Of a stretch of DNA of 35,976 bases, positions 8,309 to 16,918 are shown in pieces. Both the position numbers and the translations under genes were made by a program. The notes beneath the pieces were generated by a model that saw only the letters and a program-made list of their open reading frames with translations, searched no databases and was not told where the DNA came from. The stretch's first letter is position 1, and each line of letters starts with the position of its first letter. The DNA comes from Patescibacteria group bacterium (lineage in GTDB: Bacteria; Patescibacteriota; Patescibacteriia; Magasanikbacterales; GWA2-37-8). The DNA is taken from the NCBI GenBank assembly GCA_028688375.1, contig JAQTYG010000009.1:1-35976 (forward strand), read 5' to 3'.

Positions 8309-9691
8309 CTAGTTCACTTCTTCCCAGGTAATCAAATTATACTCCGAACCGACCGGAAAAGACGGCGGCGGACCATAGGTCAGGTTGGTATCATAGGTCA
8401 TGGACGTGCTGACGTAACCGGAGGTAACCTGCCCGCTGGCGTTGGCCCAGCTCCAAGTCCAAACACCGGAGGAAATAATCGAACCGTAAACCAATAAACT
8501 GGTTTTTTTGTCGCTCGGATAATAATACCGCTTGGCCGCGCCTTTTTGCGCCAACATGGCCGCGTTAATCTCCATATATTCCGGAGAATTGTGCGGGATA
8601 AGGATGTTTTGTTCGGCCATCAAACCAATGCAATGGCTGCCGTCTTTGGCCAGATAAGTTAAATTGTCGTAAATAATAATGGATTTACCGGCCGCGGTGC
8701 CAACAGTAACTCGGCCATTAACCACACCTTCCACCCACACCGTATCTGCCACAAAAATATAACTGCTGGTGGGCATGCCGTAAGTGGTGGTTGATCCGAG
8801 CGTTTTTATATCCACGCAATAGTCTACGTATTTATTGGAATTGACGTCTTTGCCTCGTTCGCAAGTAACCGAATTAACTTTGTTTATATCAATTTTCCCA
8901 TCGGCGCGAAATTTTAAACGCCAGCCAGAGGCGCCGGACGAAGAAAGATAAATACCGCCGTTTTCCGGATCAGCCCCCTCTTCCACATCAGCCAATTTGG
9001 CCGTGACCACGGTAAAATCCTTGCGGGGCACGGGAAAACTCCAATATTCTTTCGGCCCGCCATCACCCCAAATCCCCGGTTTCACTTGATTGGAACAACT
9101 GTGATACTCCTTGCAAAGATAGGAGGAAGTGGCGCTGGTGATCGGCGCGTCGCCCAGGCCGTCATAGCGGATACCGCCATTGGCATGAAACTTGCCATGC
9201 GTTTTCTCTTCATCTCCAATCCATACATCAACATCAGTTAAGATGGAAAAATCGGCCATAGAAGGAAAGCCCAGCCTCGCTCGAATGGTGCGCCGACTGG
9301 CCGGCTGAGAATCCAGCCAACCGGTTGACTCAATCGTCACCACGCTGGAACCGGTGAGGGGCGGGGTGATACTTAAAGAATACCGGCCGATCACGTTGCC
9401 CTCTTTATCTTCGTAGGTGTGGATGTAAGGGCCGGAGGTGGCAGTACCATCAAAAAAGTCTTCTTTATTGTGCGCCAGATGCCAACGATAATAATTGACG
9501 CCAGCTTCGGCGATTTGAAAAGCCATCTCTCGACCATGTTTATAAACCGAAGCGCGATTTTCCGAAATAGCGTAACCGGATACGGCCGCCACCACCACGG
9601 AAAAAGCCAGCACGCCGAAAATCGTGGCGTACAAAATTATACTACCCTTATTATTTAACCGGAATTTGGAGGGGAGAAAAATTTTTTTCAT
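8309..9691 (-). CDS. PilX-like type IV pilus/type II secretion accessory protein
   Basis: The start at 9691 (MKKIFLPSKF) gives 460 aa. The N-terminus NNKGSIILYATIFGVLAFSVVVAAV is a hydrophobic pilin-type helix with a KG-S cleavage-like site but no Glu at +5, which is typical of PilX/GspK-type minor components. After it comes AFQIAEAGVNYYRWHLA, a classic PilX-N signature, then a long mostly beta extracellular domain with repeated Gly/Ser/Thr strands and a late VYGSIISSG region. It is the downstream gene of a three-gene minor prepilin set on the minus strand. Ordered function (tip or assembly of a pilus) is inferred from the family. Confidence 0.68.
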   Translation of the reverse strand: MKKIFLPSKFRLNNKGSIILYATIFGVLAFSVVVAAVSGYAISENRASVYKHGREMAFQIAEAGVNYYRWHLAHNKEDFFDGTATSGPYIHTYEDKEGNVIGRYSLSITPPLTGSSVVTIESTGWLDSQPASRRTIRARLGFPSMADFSILTDVDVWIGDEEKTHGKFHANGGIRYDGLGDAPITSATSSYLCKEYHSCSNQVKPGIWGDGGPKEYWSFPVPRKDFTVVTAKLADVEEGADPENGGIYLSSSGASGWRLKFRADGKIDINKVNSVTCERGKDVNSNKYVDYCVDIKTLGSTTTYGMPTSSYIFVADTVWVEGVVNGRVTVGTAAGKSIIIYDNLTYLAKDGSHCIGLMAEQNILIPHNSPEYMEINAAMLAQKGAAKRYYYPSDKKTSLLVYGSIISSGVWTWSWANASGQVTSGYVSTSMTYDTNLTYGPPPSFPVGSEYNLITWEEVN

Positions 9692-9725
9692 GAAAAAAGA
9701 ATCAAGGCGATAAAATCCTGCTCGA

Positions 9726-9846
9726 AAACCCCAAAACCCAATGACCAATGACCAAATAAACTACGAAACCACAAATCACAATATCCAATTTCTGTAAATT
9801 GGGGCTTGGGGCTTTTTTGGGAATTGGGATTTGGGAATTGGTCATT
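9726..9846. repeat. Dispersed intergenic repeat, copy B
   Basis: Fills the gap between two prepilin-like genes. Its reverse complement shares CCAAATCCCAATT, AAAAAAG, CCAAGCCCCAATT and TTTGGTCATTGG in the same order as the copy at 7131-7245. Confidence 0.6.
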
Positions 9847-9852
9847 TTCGTA

Positions 9853-10482
9853 TTAGTTGCTTTTCAAATTTCTGATTTCGGCCTTAGCCTGAATGGTAAA
9901 CGGCACCGGCGAAAATCTCGGATCTTCTTCTAAAATCAACTGGACGCCAACCATGCGAATCAGCGTGGTGGTCACCGGCGAGGCCAACGGCGTGCCGGAG
10001 ACAGAACCGGTGTAGGTTTGGTCAAAATAAGTAAAAATCGGGGTGGATGAATTATTGGCCACATCATGGGCGATGGTGGTGATGGCTTCAGTGCTGGTGT
10101 TGTAAGTTAACGGATTCCCTGCCGGCTTGGTCACACCTTTTTTAAAATCGGTGGCGGATAAAAAATATCTGATTCTTTCCCGATATGAATCCGAATCAAT
10201 ATTAGAAAAGAAAATCAGTTGGTTGCTCTCGGCTTTTTCTATGGTATAGGCGCCGACCGATGATTGATTGGCGCTGCGCAATTCATTGACGAAAACCTGG
10301 ACCACTAACCGGCCCTCGTTTTGCGTCACCAGCTGTTCCCAGATAATATTCCGCGAAGAAAAACTAAATAACAAAATCGCGGTCAGACCGCCGACCACCA
10401 ATAAAAAAATGCTCATGGACACTATCATTTCCAACAAAGTAAAGCCCTTTCTGTCGGAAAAAATTTTAGGCAAGAAAAACAT
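9853..10482 (-). CDS. Type IV prepilin-like protein (PilW/GspJ type)
   Basis: 209 aa. The class III signal RKGFTLLEMIVSMSIFLLVVGG has the Gly cleavage site, Phe+1 and Glu+5 expected for prepilin peptidase processing and N-methylation. The rest contains IWEQLVTQNEGRLVVQVFVNELRSA, as in PilW/PulJ minor pilins. It would act in the pilus pseudo-tip in the envelope. It lies between the PilX-like gene and a larger prepilin gene, all on the minus strand. Confidence 0.8.
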   Translation of the reverse strand: MFFLPKIFSDRKGFTLLEMIVSMSIFLLVVGGLTAILLFSFSSRNIIWEQLVTQNEGRLVVQVFVNELRSANQSSVGAYTIEKAESNQLIFFSNIDSDSYRERIRYFLSATDFKKGVTKPAGNPLTYNTSTEAITTIAHDVANNSSTPIFTYFDQTYTGSVSGTPLASPVTTTLIRMVGVQLILEEDPRFSPVPFTIQAKAEIRNLKSN

Positions 10483-10492
10483 ATGTACTTAC

Positions 10493-10557
10493 ATATAAGC
10501 TCCTCGACTCGGAAATGAAAACTTGCATTTTCATTTCGCTCGTCTGCGTTCGCTTAT
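10493..10557. other. Intergenic nested hairpin between prepilin genes
   Basis: GAAATGAAAA and TTTTCATTTC pair around a six-base loop (10512-10537). They are nested in an outer pair ATAAGC/GCTTAT. There is no T run, so it is more likely an mRNA-processing or spacing element than a terminator. Confidence 0.4.
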
Positions 10558-10560
10558 AAA

Positions 10561-12363
10561 TTACTCGGTGGCTAAATTAACCGTGTAAATCGTATTACCG
10601 GCCACATCCACGGTCCCACTGGCGCTGGTGTAACCGGCGCGCGAAATGGCATATTCAAAAGTGGAAGTAGACGAACCCAGATCACCAAAATAACTTTGGC
10701 CCGGCGGGACACAGGTGCTGGTAAACGTAAAGGCGATTTCGGATAAATGCGGGGTGAATTTATCATCGGCCGTGCTTAAAAATACCCGATAACGGAGATA
10801 GCGCTGATCATCGTGGTCGGCGTGAATCACTGTGCTGGTGGCCGTATAATAGCTGCTTCCCGTGCCGTCCGGACCTTTGAAATCCCAACTGGCCGGCGAA
10901 CTGCTATTGCTGGTGGCGATTTGAAAACGCAAGGAATTACCACCCGTTTCTTCGTCCTGGTCCAGCGGTTCAAAAATTATATTTTGAAAATTAACCGCGC
11001 TGCCGATATCAAACGTAGATGATTCCAGCCAGCCATCGGTCGCGTAATCCCCGCCGGTTCTTTTCAATTTAATGTCACCTTCCGGAGAATCAAGATCCAG
11101 ATTATCGCTGTCGGCAAAATATTTCGTTTCATCGTCGTAAGCAATTTGGCCATTACCGCCCGACCAGTCGGTTTGGCGCATATAACCGAGCCCGGTTAAA
11201 ATCGTTTGGTCGTAGCCGGTTTTAAACAAGCGCACGCTGGCGCCCGAAAGCGGTAAAAGCGTGCCGGAATCATTCACATTCAATAAAAGCGACTGCTCGG
11301 AATACGGTTTCACCACCAACGACACTGATTGGTCAGCGCCGGCGGTTAAATTCACCGGCAACATCGGGATCGTACCGCCGATGGTCCAGGCCGAACTCGG
11401 CACGCTAAACCAATACTTATCCCATTCCGCGTTGGGAATGGCGATAGCCCCGCCGTCGGTGGTAAATGTTTCGCTGTATTTCGGCGTGTCCGGCGTCACC
11501 TCCGGCTCACCGCGAGCGATTATTTTTTCGCCCCAAATATTAAACGACCGATTCTCGGCGAAACTGCAATTCGGATTGATAGTGCTAATATTAAGCGCGC
11601 CCACCCGATCAATGGAAAAATAAATTTCAGTCACATTTTGGCTGGTCACCGTGGACGGCGGTTTTACCGAGCCGGACATAGGAATGGTGTAATCGGTAGA
11701 ATAGCCGTCTTTAGTCACGGAAATATTATAACTGATGGTGGAGGTGGGCACGTCTACGATACGCAGCCAGCCATCATTGTCCGTAACATCGTTTAAAAAA
11801 ATATTGGGGAGAACGGCCGTATTGGAAACACTGACATTGGCGCCGGAGACAGGCGCGCCATTAGCATCAAACACATTAATAAATAAAGAACCGTTGTTGG
11901 TGGCAGTCTCTAAATTTTTTGGCGCGATAATTGTGCTTAAAATCACCGGCTGTTTTTGCAGACAAGCGTTACAAACAATAGACATCTCCACCAATTTGTA
12001 ATCGGCCGGCGCCGTATCAATCGGCACGGTGCCGGTCGCCAAGCCGTCAAAAGCATCGTCGATATTGCGCACGGTACTAATGATGGTAAAGGGCATGCCA
12101 TTGCGCATAACTGTTTTGGAGTAAGGCAACACGCCAGCTGGCACACCGCCGGAAATGCCGATGTCGCTATAGGCCAGGTTGCGGGCCACTTCCAGTTCTT
12201 CGCTCAAAACCGCGGTCTCCAAAATCCTGACGCGCGAAATATAGACCACTTTATAAATATAACGCACGCCCTCGTAAATCCCGAGCGCGAATAACGCAAA
12301 AATAGCCACTGCCACTATCACCTCAACCAAGGTGAAGGCCTTGCGGTTTAGAAATATTTTCAT
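10561..12363 (-). CDS. Large type IV prepilin-like protein with Ig/carboxypeptidase-regulatory-like domains
   Basis: 600 aa. The N-terminus NRKAFTLVEVIVAVAIFALFALG is a textbook prepilin signal (cleavage after Ala in place of Gly; Glu+5). The following AVLSEELEVARNLAYSDIG resembles PilV/GspI. Beyond residue 150 or so are beta-sandwich regions: VFDANGAPVSGANVSVSN and GWLRIVDVPTST read as a carboxypeptidase-regulatory-like repeat, seen again as LLLNVNDSGTLLPLSGASVRLF and at the C-terminal YAISRAGYTSASGTVDV. A LamG/discoidin-like stretch (NFQNIIFEPLDQDEE, RYLRYRVFLSTAD) lies between. It looks like a long displayed minor pilin or adhesin. The first gene of the prepilin set. Confidence 0.72.
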   Translation of the reverse strand: MKIFLNRKAFTLVEVIVAVAIFALFALGIYEGVRYIYKVVYISRVRILETAVLSEELEVARNLAYSDIGISGGVPAGVLPYSKTVMRNGMPFTIISTVRNIDDAFDGLATGTVPIDTAPADYKLVEMSIVCNACLQKQPVILSTIIAPKNLETATNNGSLFINVFDANGAPVSGANVSVSNTAVLPNIFLNDVTDNDGWLRIVDVPTSTISYNISVTKDGYSTDYTIPMSGSVKPPSTVTSQNVTEIYFSIDRVGALNISTINPNCSFAENRSFNIWGEKIIARGEPEVTPDTPKYSETFTTDGGAIAIPNAEWDKYWFSVPSSAWTIGGTIPMLPVNLTAGADQSVSLVVKPYSEQSLLLNVNDSGTLLPLSGASVRLFKTGYDQTILTGLGYMRQTDWSGGNGQIAYDDETKYFADSDNLDLDSPEGDIKLKRTGGDYATDGWLESSTFDIGSAVNFQNIIFEPLDQDEETGGNSLRFQIATSNSSSPASWDFKGPDGTGSSYYTATSTVIHADHDDQRYLRYRVFLSTADDKFTPHLSEIAFTFTSTCVPPGQSYFGDLGSSTSTFEYAISRAGYTSASGTVDVAGNTIYTVNLATE

Positions 12364-12369
12364 GGGTAT

Positions 12370-12378
12370 ATTATATCA
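12370..12378 (-). promoter_or_regulatory. Extended -10 element giving a leaderless prepilin mRNA
   Basis: TGATATAAT on the minus strand ends six bases before the ATG at 12363, so a normal start point would coincide with the start codon. There is no good -35 and no Shine-Dalgarno site. Confidence 0.5.
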
Positions 12379-12403
12379 CAAAAAACCGATTCCGGGTGAG
12401 GGG

Positions 12404-12432
12404 TTGAAAAAAACGCCCGGGCTTGATATGCT
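12404..12432 (+). promoter_or_regulatory. Promoter of the coiled-coil gene
   Basis: TTGAAA and TATGCT are spaced 17 bp apart, with the ATG of the next gene 37 bp downstream. It is divergent from the leaderless prepilin promoter. Confidence 0.5.
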
Positions 12433-12469
12433 ATGAAACGTATAAGGCCTAAAAACCATACTTAATTAT

Positions 12470-12781
12470 ATGAATATCGACAGCGAAGAGCAAAAACTAA
12501 TAAAAATAAATCAGGAAATTGAGGAGTTAAATAGAATTATCGCGGAAAAATCCCGAACGCTGACCGAGATGGAGCATGAGCACAAAGCAAGCATCGGCCC
12601 CGATACCGGCGAAGAAAAAATAATACTGCAAATAATGACCGAGGACAGAATGAAAGAGCCGGTTTTTGAATTGCAAAAACGCGTCAAAGAGCTGGAAGAA
12701 GCAAAAAGCTTATCGGAAGATATGATAAGGGCGATGAAAGAAGCGAGAGATTCAAAAAGAGGGCCCCTCAGAATTGTTTAA
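12470..12781 (+). CDS. Small coiled-coil protein, unknown function
   Basis: 103 aa, highly charged, with heptad-like patterns at INQEIEELNRIIAEKSRTLTEMEHE and VFELQKRVKELEEAKSLSEDMIRAMKEA. A long helical hairpin is likely. No membrane segment or enzymatic motif is visible. A 17-bp-spaced promoter precedes it, and its stop is only 16 bp before tRNA-Leu. I do not recognise a family. The lack of a Shine-Dalgarno site is in keeping with the neighbours. Confidence 0.6.
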   Translation: MNIDSEEQKLIKINQEIEELNRIIAEKSRTLTEMEHEHKASIGPDTGEEKIILQIMTEDRMKEPVFELQKRVKELEEAKSLSEDMIRAMKEARDSKRGPLRIV

Positions 12782-12797
12782 TTGACAAAACAACAAC

Positions 12798-12879
12798 GGT
12801 CCGGTGGTGAAACTGGTATACACGAGGGACTTAAAATCCCTTGCCGCAAGGCGTGTGGGTTCGATTCCCACCCGGACCA
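12798..12879 (+). tRNA. tRNA-Leu (anticodon TAA)
   Basis: Acceptor GGTCCGG pairs with CCGGACC. The anticodon stem AGGGA/TCCCT encloses CTTAAAA (anticodon TAA). A long variable arm (GCC-GCAA-GGC) and T arm GTGGG-TTCGATT-CCCAC complete a class II tRNA. The discriminator is A. CCA is not encoded (followed by CAAG). Confidence 0.95.
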
Positions 12880-12894
12880 CAAGAGCAACGCAAT

Positions 12895-13010
12895 AATTTG
12901 CATTGCGAGTGGGGATCGAACGGCGGACCCCGCACGTTGCGGGGGAGCCGGTGGCCAGACCGCCGAGTCGGAAGACGAGGCGAGTCGAGGCCGACTCCCA
13001 CCTGGACCAC
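12895..13010 (+). repeat. Decayed echo of the tRNA-Leu 3' end
   Basis: A GC-rich, hairpin-rich stretch ending CTCCCACCTGGACCACAA, which parallels the real tRNA 3' end TTCCCACCCGGACCACAA about 130 bp upstream. No full cloverleaf can be drawn. It could be the scar of an integration at the tRNA or a decayed tandem tRNA. Confidence 0.4.
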
Positions 13011-13015
13011 AATCC

Positions 13016-13091
13016 CCCACCACTTTTTTATAAAAATAACGCCTGCGAAAACAGTCGTTATTTTTATTGATAATTATAAAAAAGTGGTGGG
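13016..13091. terminator. Long bidirectional terminator/inverted repeat
   Basis: An outer 18-bp perfect inverted repeat (CCCACCACTTTTTTATAA and its complement) encloses an inner 11-bp one (TAAAAATAACG/CGTTATTTTTA) with a CTG/CAG tip. The U-rich flanks fit termination of the tRNA transcript from the left and of nrdG from the right. The size and near-symmetry would also fit a small palindromic insertion. Confidence 0.65.
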
Positions 13092-13094
13092 AGA

Positions 13095-13787
13095 TCACCG
13101 CCACGAACATTCCGCCACCAGCGGACGAATCTGTTCGCAAATTTTTTCAAACTCCTCGTCGCTATAAGTAGTCATCTCCATAAAAGCCGGGTCCAGCGTT
13201 TTGGTCGGCAAAAATCTTTGCAAAATATATTTCTTCGCGCCGGCGATATGCCTGACGATTTCCATGATATCTTCCGGCGTCAGTTGTTCCTTCACCACCG
13301 TGGTGCGAAATTCATAATCCAGCCCGGAATTCATCGCCAAAGCCGCGCTCAAACGCACATCGGCCGCGTCCACCGTGGAATTAATATGCGTCTGGTACTT
13401 CCGCCACGGCGCTTTAATATCCATGGCTAAATAATCAACCAGGTTTTGTCTCAGGGCCTCGGCCAGCACTCCCGGCCGACTGCCGTTGGTGTCCAATTTT
13501 ATCGCGAAACCCATGGTTTTCAACCGCGCCATAAAATCTAACAAGTCCGGTTGCAAAGTTGGCTCACCGCCGGTAATCACCACCCCGTCCAATTTCCCCC
13601 GGCGCGTTTCCAAAAACTCAATCACCTCGTGTTCGGTGACTGGCGCGAACATGCCCTGCGACAAGTTAATCAATTCCGGATTGTGACAAAAAGGGCAACG
13701 AAAAGGACAGCCCTGCGTGAACAAAATCGCGCTGGTCCGTCCGGGAAAATCTATGAGAGAAAATTTTTGCCAACCGCCGAAAATCAT
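13095..13787 (-). CDS. nrdG: Anaerobic ribonucleotide reductase activating protein (radical SAM)
   Basis: A 230-aa radical SAM enzyme. It uses S-adenosylmethionine and a [4Fe-4S] cluster to create the glycyl radical on NrdD. The cluster motif is C27-PFR-C31-PF-C34 in TQGCPFRCPFCHN, and TGGEPTLQPDL is the SAM-binding GGE motif. It starts inside the nrdD stop codon (4-bp overlap), so the two are translationally coupled. It runs slightly longer than E. coli NrdG and has the N-terminal FSLIDFPG motif of the NrdG/pyruvate-formate-lyase-activase-like branch. It ends next to the inverted-repeat terminator at 13016-13091. Confidence 0.92.
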   Translation of the reverse strand: MIFGGWQKFSLIDFPGRTSAILFTQGCPFRCPFCHNPELINLSQGMFAPVTEHEVIEFLETRRGKLDGVVITGGEPTLQPDLLDFMARLKTMGFAIKLDTNGSRPGVLAEALRQNLVDYLAMDIKAPWRKYQTHINSTVDAADVRLSAALAMNSGLDYEFRTTVVKEQLTPEDIMEIVRHIAGAKKYILQRFLPTKTLDPAFMEMTTYSDEEFEKICEQIRPLVAECSWR

Positions 13788-16700
13788 ACATCAAGAGGTA
13801 GGATCGTTTTAAACGTCCTCCTCATGGTAAACTCGGCGCGCTTGCCTTTATTCCATTGGTCCACCGGGCGCAAATAGCCGACGACGCGAGAATACACCTC
13901 GCACTTGGCTTGGCACTCCGGACATTTGAAATGTTCGCCGGCGATATAACCGTGGGTCGGACAGACGCTGAAAGTCGGCGAGAAAGTGAAGTAGGGCAAT
14001 TTGTAATTGGTACAGATTTTCTTAACCATGTTCTTGACCGCGTTCGGATCGGAAATTTTTTCACCGACAAACAAGTGTAACACCGTGCCCCCGGTATATT
14101 TGGTTTGCAAATTATCCTGCAAATCAAGCGCTTCAAAAATATCATCCGTGTAATTGACCGGCAATTGCGTGGAATTGGTATAGAACGGATCCACGTGAGT
14201 TTTTTTGTAAATTTCTTCATTGGCCACGATAATATCCGGATATTTTTCTTTATCTTTTTGCGCCAGACGGAAAGAGGTGCCTTCGGCCGGAGTCGCTTCC
14301 AAATTGTAATTGTTGCCGGTCTCCTTTTGGAAATCAATCATTTTATCACGCATGAAATCCATCACTTTTTCGGCAAAAGCGCGCCCCTTGGTCGTGGTGA
14401 TAGTCTCCCCCGGCATCAAATTAACAATCGCCTCGTTCATGCCGAGAATGCCGATGGTATTAAAATGATTCTTCCAATAACAGCCGTGGCGCTCTTTCAT
14501 GTTGCGCAAATAATATTTGGAATAGGGATAAAGATTTTTGTCGGTAAAATTTTCCAGCACCTTGCGTTTTAACTCCAAACTTTCCTTGGCCAGTGTCATT
14601 AAATCACCCAGCTTCTTCAAAAAGGTCTTTTCGTTTTTAGCCGTATAGCCCAAGCGCGGCAAATTCAGGGTCACCACGCCGATGGAGCCGGTCAACGGAT
14701 TGGCGCCAAACAAACCGCCCCCGCGCCGTTCCAACTGGCGATTATCAATGCGCAGACGACAGCACATGGAGCGGGCGTCTTCCGGACTCATATCCGAATT
14801 GATAAAATTGGAAAAATAGGGCACGCCGTATTTGCCCGTGATTTCCCAAAGCGCTTTCAGTTTCGGGTTATCCCAATCAAAATCTTTGGTAATGTTGTAG
14901 GTCGGAATGGGAAAAGTAAAAACCCGCCCTTTGGCATCGCCGGCCATCATCACTTCGAAAAATGCCTTGTTCAATAAATCCATTTCTTTTTGGAAATCGC
15001 CGTAACATTCTTTCTGCGGTTTGCCCCCAATCAGCACCGGCTGGTCTTTGTAATAGCTCGGCACGTTCAAGTCCATGGTGATGTTGGTGAACGGAGTATT
15101 GCCGGTAATAAAAATTTTGCCATTGCGCCGGGCGATTACGGTTTCATTGTCAGTATTGGGACACCAAATCACGCCCTGATAATCAATTTGCTTAACCTCA
15201 TTGATGTAGGTATCTGTGTGTTTGATCAAGCGAATGATATAACGATCTTTTTTTGACAATTCATTATCCGGCTTTCTGACCAAAACTGTCGCGCCATAAC
15301 CGGCATTAGCCGCCGTCATCATCAAACCGTCTTTGATGGCCGCCGAAGCGGTGGTTATTTTGCATTCGTCGTGGCCGTCGCCCCTAATATATGTTTCCAA
15401 AAATAATCTGGCGGTCTCAGTGTCGGCCGATAAAATTTCCCGCGGCACAAACTTGATACCGGCCGATTTATCGCCGCCGAAAAATGCCAAAATCTTTTTG
15501 GTAGAAGTGGCATCAAAACGCAAAACTTGACAATCAGCGCCCAAACCGGACTGCGTTCTTTCGGTATAAGACAAGCTCAACTCTTCGCTTAAGGCCTTAA
15601 TTTCTTCATATTCGCTCGGTTTAATTTCGCGAGATTGATAAATACTGACGCGGCCGGCGCCCTTCTCGCCTTTATCCAATGTGCCCTCGGCTATCACCCA
15701 AGCTAAAAATTTAACCCAAGCGTCGCTTAGGGCGCTTTGCCCTTTAACATTGCCGAGCGAACCGACCGGTACGATAAACGGGGATTTTAATTTCAAAACT
15801 TTTTCAATCGGCTCCAAAACATAACTACCGCCGTTAAATTGTTTTCTGACGACTCTGTGTTCCGGAGAGATCAACTGGTCGGTGATGCGGTTTTTTAAAT
15901 TATACATTTTGCCTTTATACTCGCGGGCAAAAATCCGCTTGACCGGCAGATATTCGATAACGCCGGACTCAACGTTAAAAGTGGCGATAACATCTTTTTC
16001 CTTAACACCTTTATAACCTTTCCAACCTTCGGCCGTTAAAATTTCCGTGTCTTCCGACATACATTGAAAGCCCACCCGGGTCGGTACATTCATGTTAAAC
16101 AAAAATTCCTGCAGGGCCTGTTTGGTTTCTTCGTAAGTTAGATTGTCGTAACGAATAAACGGCGCGAGCAAAGTATCGAAATTGGAGAAGGCTTGCGCGC
16201 CGGCCGCTTCGCCCTGCAAAGTATAGAAAAAATTCACCACCTGGCCGAGAGCGCTGCGCAAATGTTTCGGCGGTTTTGATTCGATTTTCCCGGGCACGCC
16301 TTTGAAACCTTCCAACAACAAATCGTGCAAGTCCCAACCAACGCAATAAACCGACAAAATATTCAAATCATGAATATGCATGTCACCGGTCAGGTAAGCT
16401 TCTTTAATTTCTTTGGGATAAATTTTATTCAGCCAGTAGGCCTTGCTGATTTCGGATGAAATATAGTTGTTCAAGCCCTGCAGAGAAAAAGTCATGTTGC
16501 TATTTTCGTTCACCTGCCAGTCCAGCTGGTCCAAATACTGATCCACCAGATTAACATTCGCCCGATTATTCAGCTCGCGCAGTTGAGCGTGCTGGTCGCG
16601 GTAAATAATAAAGGCCTTGGCGGTTTTTTTGTACGGCGAGCTAAGCAAAACCTCTTCCACCAAGTCCTGAATGTCTTCCACGTTGGGAATTTTGGCCTTA

Positions 16701-16861
16701 ATCAAATCGCCGGCCATGGCCAACGCTTTGGCGGTAAGTTTTTGGGCGATTTTTTCGTCAAATTCACCGGTGGCCACGCCGGCTTTGGCGATCACCCGGG
16801 TAATTTTGGCAGCGTCAAACTTTACCACCCGGCCGTCTCTCTTTTTTATTTGCTTGAACAT
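13784..16861 (-). CDS. nrdD: Anaerobic (class III) ribonucleoside-triphosphate reductase with intein
   Basis: Reduces ribonucleotides to deoxyribonucleotides without oxygen, using a glycyl radical. Of 1025 residues, 322 are intein (267-588), leaving an extein of 703 aa. An ATP-cone begins the protein (KRDGRVVKFDAAKITRVI), so allosteric control by dATP/ATP is likely. The C-terminal zinc site is C967...C980-PE-C983...C987, and the glycyl radical is G995 in SRVVGYLRP. The active-site region contains NMNVPTRVGFQ/TPFTNIT, split by the intein. The last residues WNKGKRAEF fit the family. No Shine-Dalgarno site precedes the ATG. Tandem NrdR boxes lie about 60-105 bp upstream. It is translationally coupled to nrdG. 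Confidence 0.93.
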   Translation of the reverse strand: MFKQIKKRDGRVVKFDAAKITRVIAKAGVATGEFDEKIAQKLTAKALAMAGDLIKAKIPNVEDIQDLVEEVLLSSPYKKTAKAFIIYRDQHAQLRELNNRANVNLVDQYLDQLDWQVNENSNMTFSLQGLNNYISSEISKAYWLNKIYPKEIKEAYLTGDMHIHDLNILSVYCVGWDLHDLLLEGFKGVPGKIESKPPKHLRSALGQVVNFFYTLQGEAAGAQAFSNFDTLLAPFIRYDNLTYEETKQALQEFLFNMNVPTRVGFQCMSEDTEILTAEGWKGYKGVKEKDVIATFNVESGVIEYLPVKRIFAREYKGKMYNLKNRITDQLISPEHRVVRKQFNGGSYVLEPIEKVLKLKSPFIVPVGSLGNVKGQSALSDAWVKFLAWVIAEGTLDKGEKGAGRVSIYQSREIKPSEYEEIKALSEELSLSYTERTQSGLGADCQVLRFDATSTKKILAFFGGDKSAGIKFVPREILSADTETARLFLETYIRGDGHDECKITTASAAIKDGLMMTAANAGYGATVLVRKPDNELSKKDRYIIRLIKHTDTYINEVKQIDYQGVIWCPNTDNETVIARRNGKIFITGNTPFTNITMDLNVPSYYKDQPVLIGGKPQKECYGDFQKEMDLLNKAFFEVMMAGDAKGRVFTFPIPTYNITKDFDWDNPKLKALWEITGKYGVPYFSNFINSDMSPEDARSMCCRLRIDNRQLERRGGGLFGANPLTGSIGVVTLNLPRLGYTAKNEKTFLKKLGDLMTLAKESLELKRKVLENFTDKNLYPYSKYYLRNMKERHGCYWKNHFNTIGILGMNEAIVNLMPGETITTTKGRAFAEKVMDFMRDKMIDFQKETGNNYNLEATPAEGTSFRLAQKDKEKYPDIIVANEEIYKKTHVDPFYTNSTQLPVNYTDDIFEALDLQDNLQTKYTGGTVLHLFVGEKISDPNAVKNMVKKICTNYKLPYFTFSPTFSVCPTHGYIAGEHFKCPECQAKCEVYSRVVGYLRPVDQWNKGKRAEFTMRRTFKTILPLDV
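15098..16063 (-). other. NrdD intein with LAGLIDADG-type homing endonuclease
   Basis: In-frame protein intron of 322 residues. It starts with Cys (CMSEDTEILTAEGWKG) after GFQ, has the block-B-like SPEHRVV, and ends IFITGN before Thr+1 of TPFTN. Two dodecapeptide motifs, FLAWVIAEGTL and LETYIRGDG, are about 100 residues apart and carry acidic residues, so the endonuclease may be intact. The penultimate residue is Gly rather than the usual His, which would alter the Asn-cyclisation step. The insertion point is the conserved GGQ/TPF loop of class III reductases. Confidence 0.88.
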
Positions 16862-16918
16862 ATGGGGAAAATATAAGGTTTTTTTAAAAAAATTTGTATT
16901 TTTACGATTTTTTGGCTA

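Noticed and set aside
12778-13140. Minus-strand ORFs of 86 and 120 aa over tRNA-Leu
   Set aside because: They translate the antisense of the tRNA (SGWESNPHALRQGILSPSC pattern), a well-known spurious call.
15098-16063. Free-standing homing endonuclease gene or group I intron in nrdD
   Set aside because: The frame is continuous through both joints with intein splice motifs, so it is an intein rather than an intron or separate gene.
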